Below are positions 1-12,105 of a stretch of 64,000 bases of DNA, piece by piece. Below the pieces are notes generated by a model. That model was given only the letters and a program-made list of their open reading frames with translations. It was not told the DNA's origin and made no database searches. How positions within the stretch are numbered: position 1 is the stretch's first letter; each line of letters begins with the position of its first letter. The stretch covers positions 4,712,001 to 4,776,000 of the forward strand of contig NC_091272.1 in the NCBI RefSeq assembly GCF_042100115.1, written 5' to 3'. The position numbers and the translations under genes were made by a program. The DNA comes from Alternaria dauci. Its lineage: Eukaryota; Ascomycota; Dothideomycetes; Pleosporales; Pleosporaceae.

Positions 1-1316
1 GGTGATTCAAACGAAGCAGCCTGAGCGGATCAAAACTAAAGCTGTACAATCAACCGTTCCCTAAAACTTAACCTAATAATTACTGCGATACAGTAGCCCT
101 CCACCAGGAGACCGAAAAGTGACGCAACACTCTCGTATGCTTAAAGTCCACGGATGTATACACATGTTAGTGCTTATCGGGCAGGAGAAGGTATCGCCGA
201 TATAATCTGCCGTCTCTTAGCGAAGAGTCGCATAAATCCGCAGTTCAGTAACCAAACAAGTCAATGCCTGCCCTGTGTTCTAGTTACGGTGAGAGAAGAG
301 ACTGAATGGGTGCAGTCAAGGTCGCAACTCCGCTGTCGATGTCGACGCGTCATCACAGTAGCGTGTCATTAGCGCGCTGACATGCGCGCAGTCCGGGTCG
401 CGCGGAGACGGACGCGTCTTCGTCCACCACCCAGCGAGTACCATATCGAACACTTTGACGCGACACCGACTGAGAGAAACTTTCGCGCATTGGAATTATT
501 CACCGACAGCCGGCTGTGATGGCAGATGAGAGCTTGTTGCGCTCTGTCCTGCGCGAAAGGGTGCATAGAAATAAACGCTGGAGCATGCCCATCTATCTGG
601 AATAGTGTCTTTTAAAAGCGCCGACAGCGGAAGATCCGAAGCGAAAGATTTCTAGAGGATGCGGGTAGGGGATGCGGGTAGTGCGATGAATACGCAAATG
701 GCCCTCTACTGGAAGTCTTTGTTCGACAAAGACAAACGCACGGGAACCGATGATGTCGACCAGCATGCGCAGAGCGAACTGAAGAGCTGAAGAGGCGTGT
801 GCGTATCATGTCCTTCCTCGGCATGCCATGCACAATGCGATGCATGCAGGTAATTACCCTGACATTAAGACAAGTCGTCGATCAGTCTTGCGCCTGTGCA
901 CCTCAACAGCGAGTCTTCCAAGGTTGCTTGGGCCGGCTTCTCGGGGATCACTCCCACGCGGCCTGCCAATACATTCGCTTTTCCGCGGGGCCTGGAAGCG
1001 ACTCATACGGTACGGAAGGATCGCAATCGTGGTTACACAGCAGGTCATTGTTACACAAGCTCGTGACTAGTCTTTCAGATTTCGGTCTAGCGTAAGCCAC
1101 CTCTTAACCGCTCTCGTGCTGGCATCCGGTGGCACTGCTTACGCATCACGTGTACCGAGTATTGATTGGCCAAACAACTTTATGGGCTTCGGAAACAATG
1201 CTCGTCAATCCGATGTTTTGTTCGCATGCCCACTCGCTTGAGGTACACTTCATAACGATCCTCCTCAGATATTTGCTCTGTGAGCGATATCTGGGGTCCG
1301 CTTCTTTTGCATCAGA
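1..1316. other. No gene recognised; upstream of amidohydrolase
   Basis: Short open frames occur on both strands but none gives a recognisable protein, a splice-joined model or coding-like composition. The only local structure seen is a 12-bp unit GGATGCGGGTAG present twice at 657-668 and 670-681. The last few hundred bases presumably carry the promoter of the amidohydrolase starting at 1317. Confidence 0.5.
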
Positions 1317-2612
1317 ATGAAGGCATATAGGAGACTGCCCCTTGCATTCGCATTGGCAACAGCTTTCGTAGCCTATGCAAGTGGATTGCCTACGCAGGAT
1401 GAGATCATTCAGTCTATCGTCCAGCGTGCCAGAGCTGGTACTCGCCTTGTACCTGCAATCATTGTCGCAACACTACTGATCGACTCCATCTAGACTCCAT
1501 CAAACTTGAAGCCATTCCTAACTTCGCTTTGACCTCTGCTCTCCAAAGCATCGCCGCTACATATCTGGATGTCGAAGCACCCGAGCTCGCGCAGCGCAAT
1601 GCTTCCAATCTCACCAACATCATCGACGTTCATGGTACGCGTTGTTCCCAGGCCTTGAGTACACTTCTAACGAGCTTCCATAGCGCATTGTGTACCTGAC
1701 TGGTTTCGTACAATCGCTCCCATGGCCGGCGGAAATCCGACGCCTCCATGGAATGTCACTGCACACCTCAATTTCATGGCAAGCCAAGGCATCTCGCATT
1801 CCGTCCTGGCCTTCTCGTCGCCCGGCGCGAACGCTTACCCAGGGAATCAAGGTGCTACCGCTGCGCTGGCTCGTCTGATCAACGAGCAATCTGCAGCATA
1901 CGCGCGAGCCTACCCAAGCCGCTTCTCCTTTTACGCTGTCGTTCCGCTACCATACACACAAGACGCTATTTCAGAAGCGGTATATGCGCTCGATACGCTT
2001 GGAGCTGCTGGCATCGCGCTGTACTCCAACTTTGAGGGTCGATATCTTGGCGATCGAACCTTCACGCCCTTCTTCGAGTCGATGGACAAGCGCGGTGCAG
2101 GCCAGATCATTTATATACACCCAACAACGCCATATATACGCGTAAACGGCTCGCTGGTGGAAGCAAACCCTACTACATACTCGACTGGGAACATCGAGTT
2201 CTACTTCGAAACGGCACGCGTGCTTCAGGATCTCGCAGTCACGCAGACGATCCTGAATTTTACGAATATCAACTTCATTATACCGCACGTCGGCGGCGCG
2301 TTTCCTTCTGTTGCAGATCGGTTGCTGAAGTCGTACCCAGCTATCTATGACCGCACGATGGCAGCCTTGCAGACACGCTTCTTCTGGGATTCGGCGGGCC
2401 CAACGTACTTCCACCAAGTCGGCGGCCTTCTCGCGTACGACATACCGGCGACCAATCTCTTGTTTGGTACAGACTTTCCGTATGCGCCGATCTTCACGTA
2501 TGCTCCGTCTCTGTTGGGCATCAAGACCTCGTCGTTTGTAACCGATGCGGAACGTTCAGGAATCTTCTTTCGCAATGCGCAACGACTCTTTCGCGACCAT
2601 CTCTCTTTTTAA
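1317..2612 (+). CDS. Secreted ACMSD-type amidohydrolase / decarboxylase
   Basis: Metal-dependent hydrolase of the amidohydrolase-2 (ACMSD, 6-methylsalicylate decarboxylase) family, acting on an aromatic or heterocyclic acid that cannot be named. Three exons join in frame: 1317-1437, 1494-1634 and 1684-2612, giving 396 aa with introns of 56 and 49 nt. The second splice rebuilds the N-terminal metal motif DVHAHC (HxH), which neither exon shows alone; this supports the model. Later family signatures are IIPHVGG (metal-binding His) and LFGTDFPYAP (catalytic Asp region). The N-terminus, MKAYRRLPLAFALATAFVAY, has a basic start and a hydrophobic core with a likely cleavage near residue 21-24, so the enzyme is probably secreted; most relatives are cytosolic. 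It stands alone with no obvious pathway partner. Family confidence is high, substrate unknown. Confidence 0.85.
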
Positions 2613-3146
2613 GTGGCGGCATGACGGTCAGCTGTATACGTGCTGATTCTCGTAAATCAAAGTGTTTCAACAGTACATCGCCATGCACTTCGGACTTTGT
2701 GGCTACTGAGATGGCCTTCGTAGTAGCGAGCGCTAGATCGTACTGAATCTACACTCTTTCACGATTTTCGTTTATCGTCTCTCTGACGCCCTTTTTCGCC
2801 GCGATCGCTTCCACATAATGCTCCTCGTCTTCACGGCAGGGCTAAAAGCCATTGTCCTCAGTGAGAACGAGCTCCGTGCTTCATGCCATCTCGTCCGCAA
2901 TGTGGATCTTCTCGTTGACCGCACGTATCGCTTCTGCTCCGTCTATATCGGCTCTTTGTATCCTGTCCGCAACTCGAGATGTGCTTTGTGCATCTCATAC
3001 AGTCATTGTCCGGGACATTATCGATGATAATAACGGAGGCGCGGGAGTGCTAGAAGTAGCAGAATCTCCGTATGCTCAGAAGTCTGTTACGTGTTGAAGG
3101 CGCTCTTCCATCTGGAATGAGAATGTTCGTCCATGCAAGCTTTTCA
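2613..3146. other. Intergenic, nothing recognised
   Basis: Convergent gap between the amidohydrolase and the minus-strand unknown gene. Small open frames near 2820-3100 have no recognisable content. It probably holds the two 3' untranslated regions. Confidence 0.4.
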
Positions 3147-4485
3147 TCATGTCACGAATTCTACCGTCGCAAAGAGATGTGGGGCCTTTGGGTTTTTGTG
3201 TTCCAATATCCAATCCACAGCTGCTTCCCAGAGCACCTCTAATTCGCTTTCCTCCAGATTGAGTTCGAAGGCCTCTTTGTCAGGCATGCTCTTGTTTGCC
3301 TTGAGCATCAGCGCCATCCTTTGTCGGTCAAGATCATCAACACGGCCTCGCTTTACAGCCCATTGATGAAAAGCTTGGTAGAAGGCTTCGCCCGAGTCAC
3401 TTGGATCGAATGACATATTGATAGGTGTTTTATCCCATATTCCAATCACACGAAGTTGGCCGCTGTGATCTTCTTCTCGAGGTACAGGGGAAGTAATCGT
3501 TTGAGTTGGTTTATCACGGTCCGCATGCTTCGAGCGGGCGGCCGAAGCAGATGGGTCAGTCGCGTGCATGCGTTGATGGTCGCGCATAGCCTGCAAGGGC
3601 TCATATGCCTGTTGGACGGCATGTGGTGGTAGAGAGGATTGTTGATAAGCGGACGTTGGTATCATAGACGCATGCGGGGGTGGCGCTGGGTCAAGTTCTT
3701 CTACTCTCGCAAACGCGTTTGAATAGCGCGCTTGCGGTGAGTGTGCCTCATGGACGTCTGTTTGTGTATTGGACGGGTCAGCGTGGTTGGATGCGGCTCT
3801 GACAGATAGTAGTAGACTAACCTGAGGGGAATTGACTTTCGATGGGTCCATCGGGTCCCAGAACCACATCGCAGTCTAGCGATCTCGCTGGGACAATGTA
3901 GAAGGTGTCCACATTCGTTGAATATTCACTGCGACGACGCCAAGTGAGGTTGACAGCGAACCTCACATGTTCCCATGTGAGACCACGGGATGGATGATGC
4001 ACGGGCACCGACTCGTTCACCTCAATTTTAACCGCGCCTAGGCCACGACATAATGCCACTTGATCTCTGATCAGATTGTGTTTCCCCGTAGCGCTTCTCG
4101 CTATCACTGGAATATCTGTGCCCTCGTCATCGACTGACAGGAAGTAGATCTTTTCCATGCCCGCTGCAGTCATGCTCGAAGCATGCGACTTGACTGAGCC
4201 CGCGCTGGTGGGTGGAGTGTAAACGCTTTGTCTGGCATCCGAGATGTTCTGCCTGGTCGATGCTTGTGGTTGAGAGACATTGCGATGGTGTGAACGTGTC
4301 GGCAAGGACCCATGGTGCTGTTCAAATGCCGTATCGAGTCCTCCTGGAGAAGGGTCGTGCTGTCCTATGTACTGTTCGGCGTTCATGCGAATGTCCTTGT
4401 TCTGTAGATAGTCCACCAAAAGCTCAATGGCCTTTGGACGATACTTGTCGACAAGCTTCTGCGCTAATGTTACGCGATCGCCCAT
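3147..4485 (-). CDS. Unrecognised protein with retropepsin-like pattern
   Basis: Two exons: 4485-3822 and 3757-3147, joined by a 64-nt GT-AG intron (3758-3821) with a CTGAC branch-like site; the phase matches and both frames stay open. The first in-frame ATG (4485) gives about 424 aa. The frame stays open upstream to beyond 4540 and reads coding-like, so an upstream exon is possible. The middle part has TDIPVIARSATGKHNLI followed by a Leu/Gly step, and ends in FYIVPARSLDCDVVLG. This order resembles a retropepsin core (DTGA then N-[LF]-I-S, then F-x-V...D-V-[IL]-LG), but the catalytic Asp position is Arg. The C-terminal 100 residues (RVIGIWDKTPINMSF onward) form a second compact region, possibly a small-molecule or nucleic-acid effector-type domain; I cannot name it. 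The gene at 5454 is divergent and shares the same pattern. The function is unknown. Confidence 0.55.
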
Positions 4486-5453
4486 GTCGTGCAGTGAGAG
4501 GCAGCCTCGTCGCAACCAGCCAGGAACCCACGCGCCTTCTGCTTCCGGCGTGATGCGAGGGTGAGCACTTGGTCAATGCCGCGCTCTATCTAGAATCCAT
4601 AATCATCAAAAGCGCCGGCAATGCAGAGGATGTGGTAAAGGTCCGGTTCCGTGTAACTGCGAGGAAGCCTGTGCGCCCGAGTGTTCGCATGAACCCTACT
4701 GCACGACAGAAGGATTGAGTGGGGCAGATCTCCAGCTTGAGCATCATCAGTGCGACAAGGTCTGGCAGGGGTGGCGCTCGTTCTTATGAGACGCTATACC
4801 TCTCTCAATTGACCGGTAGCGACGCGGCAAATCGTTCCCCATGGCGGGACAAGCCACGTGATAGCGCATCCCCGCGATTGAGTTGATCAACGGTGAGCGT
4901 CCTGTAAGAGCCCTCAGAACCAAACATGCCGCTCTCGGTACGAGGATGAGCCGGGTTGCTCGGACAGCATTTACATACAGCGCGGCCCCCGGTTGAATGC
5001 CTTTGTCTACCCGCTCCTTACACTTCGGACTTCTATGCCTCAAGATATGAGTAGCTTCTACAGAAGCGATGTCAGTCATTCCACTCGTTGTTCAAAAGGC
5101 AGAGCTGGATCGTCAGCATCTGCTATTGGCCGTCTTACAGACGCCAAAGAAGTGACACAGATAGCAGCCGTGGTCGGGAACAGAGCCCACGACAGTGCGC
5201 TACAGGTTAACGGACATGTTGCAGACAAGATCAACCACCTCACTTTGTCAGTATCCGCTTCGCTGCCTTCAAGGAAGCTACTGATGTCTTTGTAGTAAAT
5301 ACCTTATCGTCTCATGTCACTGCGACAACGTAAAGGCCATGGCGAGCGCAGGATCAGCCCCTCTGCTACCCGCTGCCGTCATTGGACAGCCTCGTCTCCG
5401 AGCGCCAGCGAAGCGTTCCGCTCACTTCAATACTGTTAGTTCATTATCATACC
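4486..5453. other. Divergent gap between two unknown genes
   Basis: Nearly 1 kb separates the two divergent retropepsin-like genes. A minus-strand open frame at 4747-5079 and a plus-strand frame starting at ATG 5340 (MASAGSAPLLP...) could be 5' exons of the flanking genes. I could not find splice joints that keep both frames open, so they are not annotated as coding. Confidence 0.3.
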
Positions 5454-5840
5454 ATGGGCCTTTGGTCGTCACTGACGGTAGGAAAGATTGACCGAACAGA
5501 GATGTCGTCTTTACAAAAAACAAAACGGAATATAACAGTTTTGTCCAAAGTGACAGAACGACCTGTCACTCTTTGCGTTATTTCCTCTCGAAAAGTGGAT
5601 AACAACTTCATTTCTCAAAAGACGGTCGATCGTTTGGGTCTCAGAGTACGCTTCGATGCCGCGATAGTAAGCTCCGTCACTTGGGACTTGAAACGATTTT
5701 GTTCAACTGGCAGATTTGTGGATCTTTTGGTCCCGATGCCAGGTAGCGCTATGAACGTTGCGCAACGATTTCACATCTTGGCGGACTGCCCTTTCGACAT
5801 GCTTCTTGGGACACTTGCAGCAAGACCTTCCACTCATTGA
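5454..5840 (+). CDS. Small unrecognised protein, degenerate retropepsin-like
   Basis: Open frame with its first ATG at 5454 and another at 5502; about 128 aa. It continues open upstream of 5454, so the start is uncertain and a 5' exon may be missing. Two blocks stand out: VTLCVISSRKVDNNFISQ followed by VDRLGL, and FHILADCPFDMLLG near the C-terminus. Their order and spacing (about 75 residues) match the first and last strands of retropepsin-fold domains in fungal proteins and transposon Gag-Pol (DSGA...NFIS...LGL, then F.V...FDVLLG). The catalytic DSG is replaced by SSR, so protease activity is not expected. It is divergent from the gene ending its start at 4485, which shows the same layout. 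It could be a decayed transposon fragment or a domesticated gene. Confidence 0.4.
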   Translation: MGLWSSLTVGKIDRTEMSSLQKTKRNITVLSKVTERPVTLCVISSRKVDNNFISQKTVDRLGLRVRFDAAIVSSVTWDLKRFCSTGRFVDLLVPMPGSAMNVAQRFHILADCPFDMLLGTLAARPSTH

Positions 5841-5958
5841 TACCTATGACATGTGTTCAGTCCTTCGTTGTGGTACATAGAAGCGCTGGCGCGTCTTTGT
5901 TGTTTTGTTAGCGTGGAGAATACACCTTGCAAACTACGTGCTTACCTTACTTGATTCC

Positions 5959-7735
5959 CTACGCGTGGAGAAGACCACCTACATACTCAGCAACCGCAAG
6001 CATCTTCTCCTCCTGCAGTCTTCGCCCGACAAGCTGCACACTAACATGCGCACCATCATAAATCTCCGGGTCGTAGTCGTCCTGGGTTTTCTGATCCTGC
6101 TCGTCGATCGCCTTGTACCCCTCCACCTTCCTATCAACATTCTTATCCGCGTTCGTGACCGGTACAATAATACTTGTGTAGTCCAGCGTATTTACCCACG
6201 TTGAGTAGCCATAGTACTTGTATTTCTCCCTTCGTGCAGCAGGGAACGGCGCAAGAGGACAAATGATCGCATCGACAGGCCTACCAGTACTTGTTTTGTC
6301 AACAGTGCTGTTCCAGTATTCCATGTACTCCTTCTTCAAGCGGCGAACCTCGACGTTTGTAGCGGCGATCTCGCTGGCGGTGTACTCCTTTTCAAGCGAT
6401 TGGTAAAAAGAAACCTGAGGAGCCATAGGTTCGCCTGAGAGCGCAAACGCGGAGCGAACATCTTTTCCGGCATCGTAGATCCACGAGTTGAAACCTGTGT
6501 CGTTGATAGTGCGGTGGGAGGGTGGTTGCCAGTCAATGACTTGGTGTCCAGCGGAGCGCAAAGCTTTGACGACCATTTCGATTGCGCGGCTGACGGGTGG
6601 ATGGGGGTTCACCACGCCGTCTGTTCGTAAAACGCCAAAGCAGAGCTTCTTTGCCGACTTGATCTCGGATTCTTGATCGGCCCGCCAGGGGATTTCGTGG
6701 ACCAACGGGTCGTGAAGCCATGGTTCTTGTTGGAGGAGGGCTTGGGTGACGAGGCGTAGGGAAGCTGCATTGGTTGCGAGAGGTCCGACTACGGAAAGGA
6801 CGGTGTTTTGGCCTTCCATCGAATTTGCCATGCCTTCATATGGCAGGCGGCCAGTAGAAGGGCGGAGGCCATATAGCCCGTTGAAGGCGGCGGGGATACG
6901 GATGGAGCCGCCAATGTCAGTACCAAATCCTACTGGCGCTGTATGGTGTTAGCTGACCCTATACTTTGACAAGAGCGGAGGCTCGGGGCTGTTTGAAAAG
7001 CCAACTTACATCCTCTGATCCCAATCAATGCGCCCTCACCGCCTGAGCTACCACCAGCCGTCAAGTGCCTATTCTTTGGGTTAAGTGTATATCCGATGAT
7101 ATTGTTGACTGTCTCGCCACTCATGAGGGTATGAGGCACACTCGTCTTGCAGTACAACACGGCCCCCGCATTCCGTAACATCTTCACCATCTCACTCTCA
7201 AAGACTTTCTCCTTACCAGTACCTTTCTTGCCTTCAAAGGTACCGATCCAGCCTACGTAGCCCATGCTGGTTTCGACATGTTTGACATGGAATTGGTCTT
7301 TGAGTGAGACGGGTAGACCATGAAGAGGCCCAATTGTCTTCTTGTGTTTGGCATAGTATGCATCGAGAGCCTTTGCATCTTGGATGGCAGCATCAAAGAA
7401 AATCTCATGTAGGCAGTGCAGCTTTCTCGTCAGTAGCTTTCGCTCGACATACGAGGTATGCAACGTACCAGCTGATGCGCCACGGCGGCGCGATGACAGA
7501 ATGCCCTCGTGACCTCCTCGGCGGTCCACTTTCCCTCAGCCACTGTTTGCGCAATAACATCCGCGCTGCTTTCAGTAATATCGAGCTCTTTCTCACTGAA
7601 GTACTGCTTCACATATTCGGTGACATCAACTTGCTCCTCTACAGACGGCAACTTCTCCAGTCGCCATTCACTCGGTATAGCGGCCAAGATGGCTTCGCGC
7701 TTTTGAGTCGCCGTTTCCTCCCAAGATGATGTCAT
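5959..7735 (-). CDS. Acetamidase-type amidase (amidase signature family)
   Basis: Hydrolyses a carboxylic acid amide to acid and ammonia; fungal acetamidase/formamidase branch by length and sequence style. Exons 7735-7469, 7421-7010 and 6938-5959 join in frame (introns 47 and 71 nt) to give 552 aa, the normal length for the family. The Ser-cisSer-Lys triad is visible: Lys in SLKDQF, Ser in the Gly/Ser-rich AGGSSGGEGAL, and the nucleophile region in FGTDIGGSIRIPA, which only appears after the second splice. The start ATG at 7735 (MTSSWEE) matches the usual beginning of these proteins; an in-frame TTG lies four codons upstream. No signal peptide, so cytosolic. Substrate not determinable from sequence; nitrogen scavenging is the usual role. 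Confidence 0.9.
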
Positions 7736-8545
7736 TATGATGTGCAATGCAGGACTGGATGATTGTGAAATTGATTGACGATATTTCGCAAAGGTTGATA
7801 TGTCCGAAGAGATGTTCTAGGGCGCGCTGCGCGTAAGAGCGGTTCCGGACTGTAAATAGACAGCTTCGGGAGTGACGACGTTCAGTGCTGGCAGGCCGTT
7901 GATAGCTTTGAGACTACGCAGTGGGTGAGTGGGGTAGCTTTGGAGCATTTGATCTAAGCACCTTCCATATTAGCGTAGCTCCGCACTGAACGACATGAAG
8001 CTGGGCAAGAGCGATGCAGGGCACCCATTTGCCGATGCGCACATGCCGCAACGACATGAACAGGAGGGGCAGCTACAGCCGGGTCGTGGTTGGAGCTGGC
8101 ATGAGGTCACAGATACGGTGTCCCGCCGACCGATCTCCACTTTCGGAAATTGGGGTAACTCCAACAAGACCCCATACCGCACTTTGACACATCACTTGTT
8201 CCTGTAACTTGAAATGTTGACTTTTCTTTGCTACATATGTGTCTGCAAACAATGGCAACAAGAATAAGGGATGAATAACCTTCAAGCATACAAACATTCA
8301 AGGAGAAGACGCCATCCCATGCGTGAAAGCAAGCAAGGTGCTGAATGCTAACCGCTCAAACAGGACTCGGACATGTTCGCTAGAATAAAAATAAGCAGGG
8401 TATACCAGTCTATGTGGTCGGAAACTGTGGTATCTTCCGACGGAACTGTATCGATCAAGAGGATTCGTTATGGATATCGCATGCGCGCTAGGAATGAGGA
8501 GCCTAGACGGTCTCGACATAGTTGCTGTGACAAGTCAGTGACGAC
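7736..8545. other. Intergenic, nothing recognised
   Basis: Roughly 800 bases between the amidase start and the end of the SYLF-SH3 gene. Several overlapping small frames on both strands, none recognisable. It should contain the amidase promoter and the 3' end of the next transcript. Confidence 0.4.
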
Positions 8546-9965
8546 TCAGCGTTTCGGCATGAGTGCGGCGTACCTTGGGAAGATGCCTTCTCTGCTTCCG
8601 ACTCTGCCTGTCCACCAGTCCGTCTCGTTGTCTGTCCTTTTCAGAATCGTGATGATCTCGCCCTTCTTGAAGCCCAGATCGCCCGGTTGATCCGCGTCAA
8701 AGGTGAACTTGGCAATGGCCTGATCGGCTTGTAGGCCCGCCTTCTTCTGACCCGTTGTTTGTCCAAATACTGGCTTCGGGGCTGTTGGCCGGCCAGGCTT
8801 GCGGTCGCTATATGAGTAGTCGTCGCCAAAGGTGGAGGCGCGGTTCCGTGTGTCGATGCGGTCGAATGTCTCGTTGGGGTTCGCGCGCGTGGAGAAGGAC
8901 CGACCGAGGGGCGCTGAGGATGGTTGTCGGTCGTAAACGTCATCTTCCCAGGCGGACGAGCGCTGGGGTCGATCTCTGTACTCGTAGTCGTTGTTGCCCT
9001 GGCCCAGAGAACCTGTGCGGTCCCGGCGTACGCCCTCGCCCATTGCTGAGCCCTGGCGCCCTTGCCATACTACGTTGTCGCGCGAATCGTCGTAGACGGG
9101 GATGTCGTTGTACATGGCATCGTTGGTGACGTTTTGCGCTCCTCCAACACCAGCGAAGACTCTCGAGTTGAGTACCTGCAGGAGCGGGGCGGCGGCTGGT
9201 GGTGGGGGTACTTGTCCACTGAGAATCTCGCGAGCAGTCCATCGGCGGCCGTACAGCTTCTCGTTGGCGTCTCTCCGCTCGATAATACCACTGCCCTCCA
9301 GACTGACACCCGCGAAAAGTCCCTTGGTCTTGCTGTAGCTGAAGATGCCCGCTACGCCCTTCAGACTTGCCGCGCCGGCAGCCTCGGCATTGCGACCAAC
9401 TGGCCCCGCTGCAATAGAGACATTGCCACCAAGTGTCAGAGAGCCTGCCTGCGCAAACGTACGCACTGCCGATGCATCATTCAGAATAAAAACGAAGTCG
9501 GTGAGCTCGAAGCCAATCTGTCCGCCGAAGCCGCCGCCGATGGTCCCGATGGCTGTAGGCGCCGACCACGATCCGTCGGCGAGACGAGCGACAACGACAC
9601 CGGAACCAAATCGCGCTGTGCCGAGGAAGCCAGCTTTGAATACTGTGAGAATCGCGAGACCCTAGACATGTGTGTCAGCAGCTCGTCCGGCGTTTGCTTG
9701 GGCAGCATTGACAGACGCCGGATGCGCGGGAACAGTCGTACCTTTGCATTGGCGAGCACATTTGGGGGAATAATCTTGTCGGGTCCAAACGACTGTCTGG
9801 GGTCTACAAAGGAGGCTAGAATCTTTCCCGTCTTGCGACATTCACCTGAGGGGAGAGCACTTGTCAGCGACGTCACCGGACCGCAAGCGGTGCATGAACA
9901 AAGTGGGCTGCTGGCAACTTACTGCTCATGGAAGAGGGCAGGGGGTTGTTGAGACTGAAACCCAT
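8546..9965 (-). CDS. SYLF-SH3 protein, Ysc84/Lsb3-like
   Basis: Actin-patch/endocytosis adaptor: the N-terminal SYLF domain binds phosphoinositides and actin, the C-terminal SH3 binds proline-rich partners. Exons 9965-9923, 9845-9742 and 9661-8546 join in phase (introns 77 and 80 nt) to give 420 aa. The start MGFSLNNPLPSSMSS and the two splices restore the SYLF opening (ECRKTGKILASF, IIPPNVLANAKGLAILTVFK) and its Gly-rich body (SGVVVARL, GGGFGGQIGFELTDFVFILN). Residues about 225-355 are a disordered Ser/Asp/Arg linker. The final 60 residues are a clear SH3: AKFTFDADQPGDLGFKKGEI, TDWWTGR, GIFPRYA. The layout (SYLF, linker, SH3) and length match fungal Ysc84. A housekeeping gene at the edge of the AT-rich block. 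Confidence 0.9.
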
Positions 9966-10869
9966 CTTGGCGCGTGTGTGGGGAGAGAAATCGCAAAGAG
10001 TTGGGGTATATGGGAACGGGTTGCGGAGAAAAGAGCGCGGCCAGTTGCTTATGCTGCGAATGGAAGGAAGCATGGCGGGCGGCCTTCAGCGGCCATTATG
10101 TCATTTGCTGTGGCTGTGCACCGCACACGACGCGTCCGCCCTTGGCGTGCCATGGTCTTGAACTTTCCACCACATTCACCCACGTCGCAGCTTCGCCATA
10201 GCTCACGAGCGTCCATCGGATTGCGCACCCAGTCGCTCCGTTGTCGTGTGTAATGTCGCGATTGGGCCATCAGTCCACCATCTTCGCGAGACGCGTCCAC
10301 GCCCAGCCCAACTCGGAAAACACCGATTGCGACACATCAGACGTTGCCACTTCTCGAGTCCTGTTAACAGCCCAAATTTGTAGATCACTCGCGCATACGT
10401 ATACAACGTGGCAGCGTACTGCGCCACATGACCCCTAACATCGCAGCTAGGGAAGCTTTGTCGCCTTCAAGCACGACTGCCGCACCGGACCATCAAACAT
10501 CCCGTGTCGTCACCCGCCAATGGGAGCGGTCGCGGTTGTGCGCGCTTTCACTGCTTACAAATACCACAGGTCAATATTTGGTAAAGGTGCTTCCACTGTA
10601 TCTCTACATACTAACTGGTCTGGCCATCCTCAGATTCCTCCAAGCAGTGGTTTGCTACAGATAACTACTCAGCACTCCTGAGAGTGATGGAAATAATCAG
10701 CACTTGTACATACAAGCAATGGATACCGGGGTGTTCACAGAAGCCCTGCAGCGTACTATGTCGCCTTCATTCATATACAAACCCCGATGTTGACGACTGG
10801 CTCACCCTCGGTCTACCGTGTCCGTGCACCAGATGAACACAGTCGCCAGATAAACACCCCTACCACCTA
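9966..10869. other. Promoter region and border of AT-rich block
   Basis: About 900 bases of normal base composition with no recognisable gene. The part next to 9965 should hold the promoter of the SYLF-SH3 gene. Open frames at 10049-10664 read as low-complexity shadows. Composition drops sharply to AT-rich at about 10870-10900. Confidence 0.4.
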
Positions 10870-11651
10870 ATATCGCGATAAAAATGAGGTTGTAGAGCTA
10901 CTAAAAATTATAATAAAATTGCGTAAAGCTAGATTTATACTATATATAGGCTTACGAAAGTTTTAGCTTATTTAGAATATTTTTTTAGTGTCTAGATTGT
11001 CTAGGTATAGCTCCTACGCGTTAGGGTAGCTTATATAATACTTATAGCCTCTATATAAGATAGAATAATACTAATACGCTTTTAACGCTTTATAGGCGGC
11101 CTAGGGGCTTTTAAAGCTTTATATTTACTACTTTAGGCTAATTATATAGCTTTTTTAGTATTATAAAGTACTTTCTAACGCTCCTTTTTAGCTATCTTTA
11201 CTTCTTACTCTTACTACTTAACCTCCTTAAGTCTCTTACGCTTAAGACGCTTCTCTTCTACCTCTTAAAGCTTATAGAGTTAAGCTTACTCTCTTAGCTA
11301 AGTCCTCTTAGCTTTTTAAAGTTATAGTTATTATATTTATTATTATTATAATACCTTATTATCCTAAGCTTAATAGATATGTTTAGGTAACTAGAAAATA
11401 GCTCTTCTATAGTAATCCTCTAGGTTATTAAGTTAAAGCGTATAGCTCTTCTTTTCTTATCTTTCTTTTATTACTAGAGCCTCCCTAAGGCCCCTAATCT
11501 CTCCCTAAAGGATACTATTTTAGGCTAAGATATAGTATAAACTTTATTAAAGTTCTTTAATATCCTTATTACTTTAATCCCTTACTATATAATATATAAT
11601 AGACTCTAGCTTAAGCTAATTATCTCTACTAAGTATAGAAACTAAGCTTAA

Positions 11652-12105
11652 TATTATAAGTAATAAAGGTTAAATCCTCCTTATATAAGGAAAGCTATAG
11701 ATAAAGGAAAGAAGGCTAAGTATAAGGTATACTAAGTTATATAATATACTATTACGCTAAGGTCTAATATCTAGGATAGTAGAATACCTTAGGATAGTAG
11801 CGCTATTATAACTATCTATAAAAGAAAGGATAGAAGGGATAGTAGGACCTAAGGTAATAGGTAAAAGAATATATTAGATCTTATTATTATACTTATTATA
11901 GTTAACTTAAATAGTTTATCTCTTATATAGATTATTAACTAGTTATTCTATTATTTATAGAATTAGTAGTAATTATCCTTTTAGTTATAATAATAACTCT
12001 TTTCTATTTAATTATTCTATATCCTACCTTATAGACTACTACTTTAGTCTACCTTACCTTAGTATAGACTAAGCTTAGAGAAGTATAGTAAACCCCTATA
12101 TAATA
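11652..12105 (+). repeat. RIP-degraded LTR copy A
   Basis: Starts TATTATAAG (intact LTR: TGTTACAAGG) and ends in CCCCTATATAATA (intact: CCCCGTGTAACA). The middle, e.g. GTTAACTTAAATAGTTTATC, aligns with the intact LTR with C-to-T and G-to-A changes. The bases just after it (CTTTAACTAAATCTAATATC) also match the sequence following the intact 5' LTR, so this is probably the 5' LTR of an older related element. Confidence 0.75.

Noticed and set aside
671..681. Tandem GGATGCGGGTAG as a regulatory motif
   Set aside because: Only two copies, adjacent, and with no gene model nearby to connect to.
9062..9952. 296-codon plus frame opposite the SYLF-SH3 gene
   Set aside because: Shadow of a strongly supported gene on the other strand; mostly Arg/Gly-rich reading.
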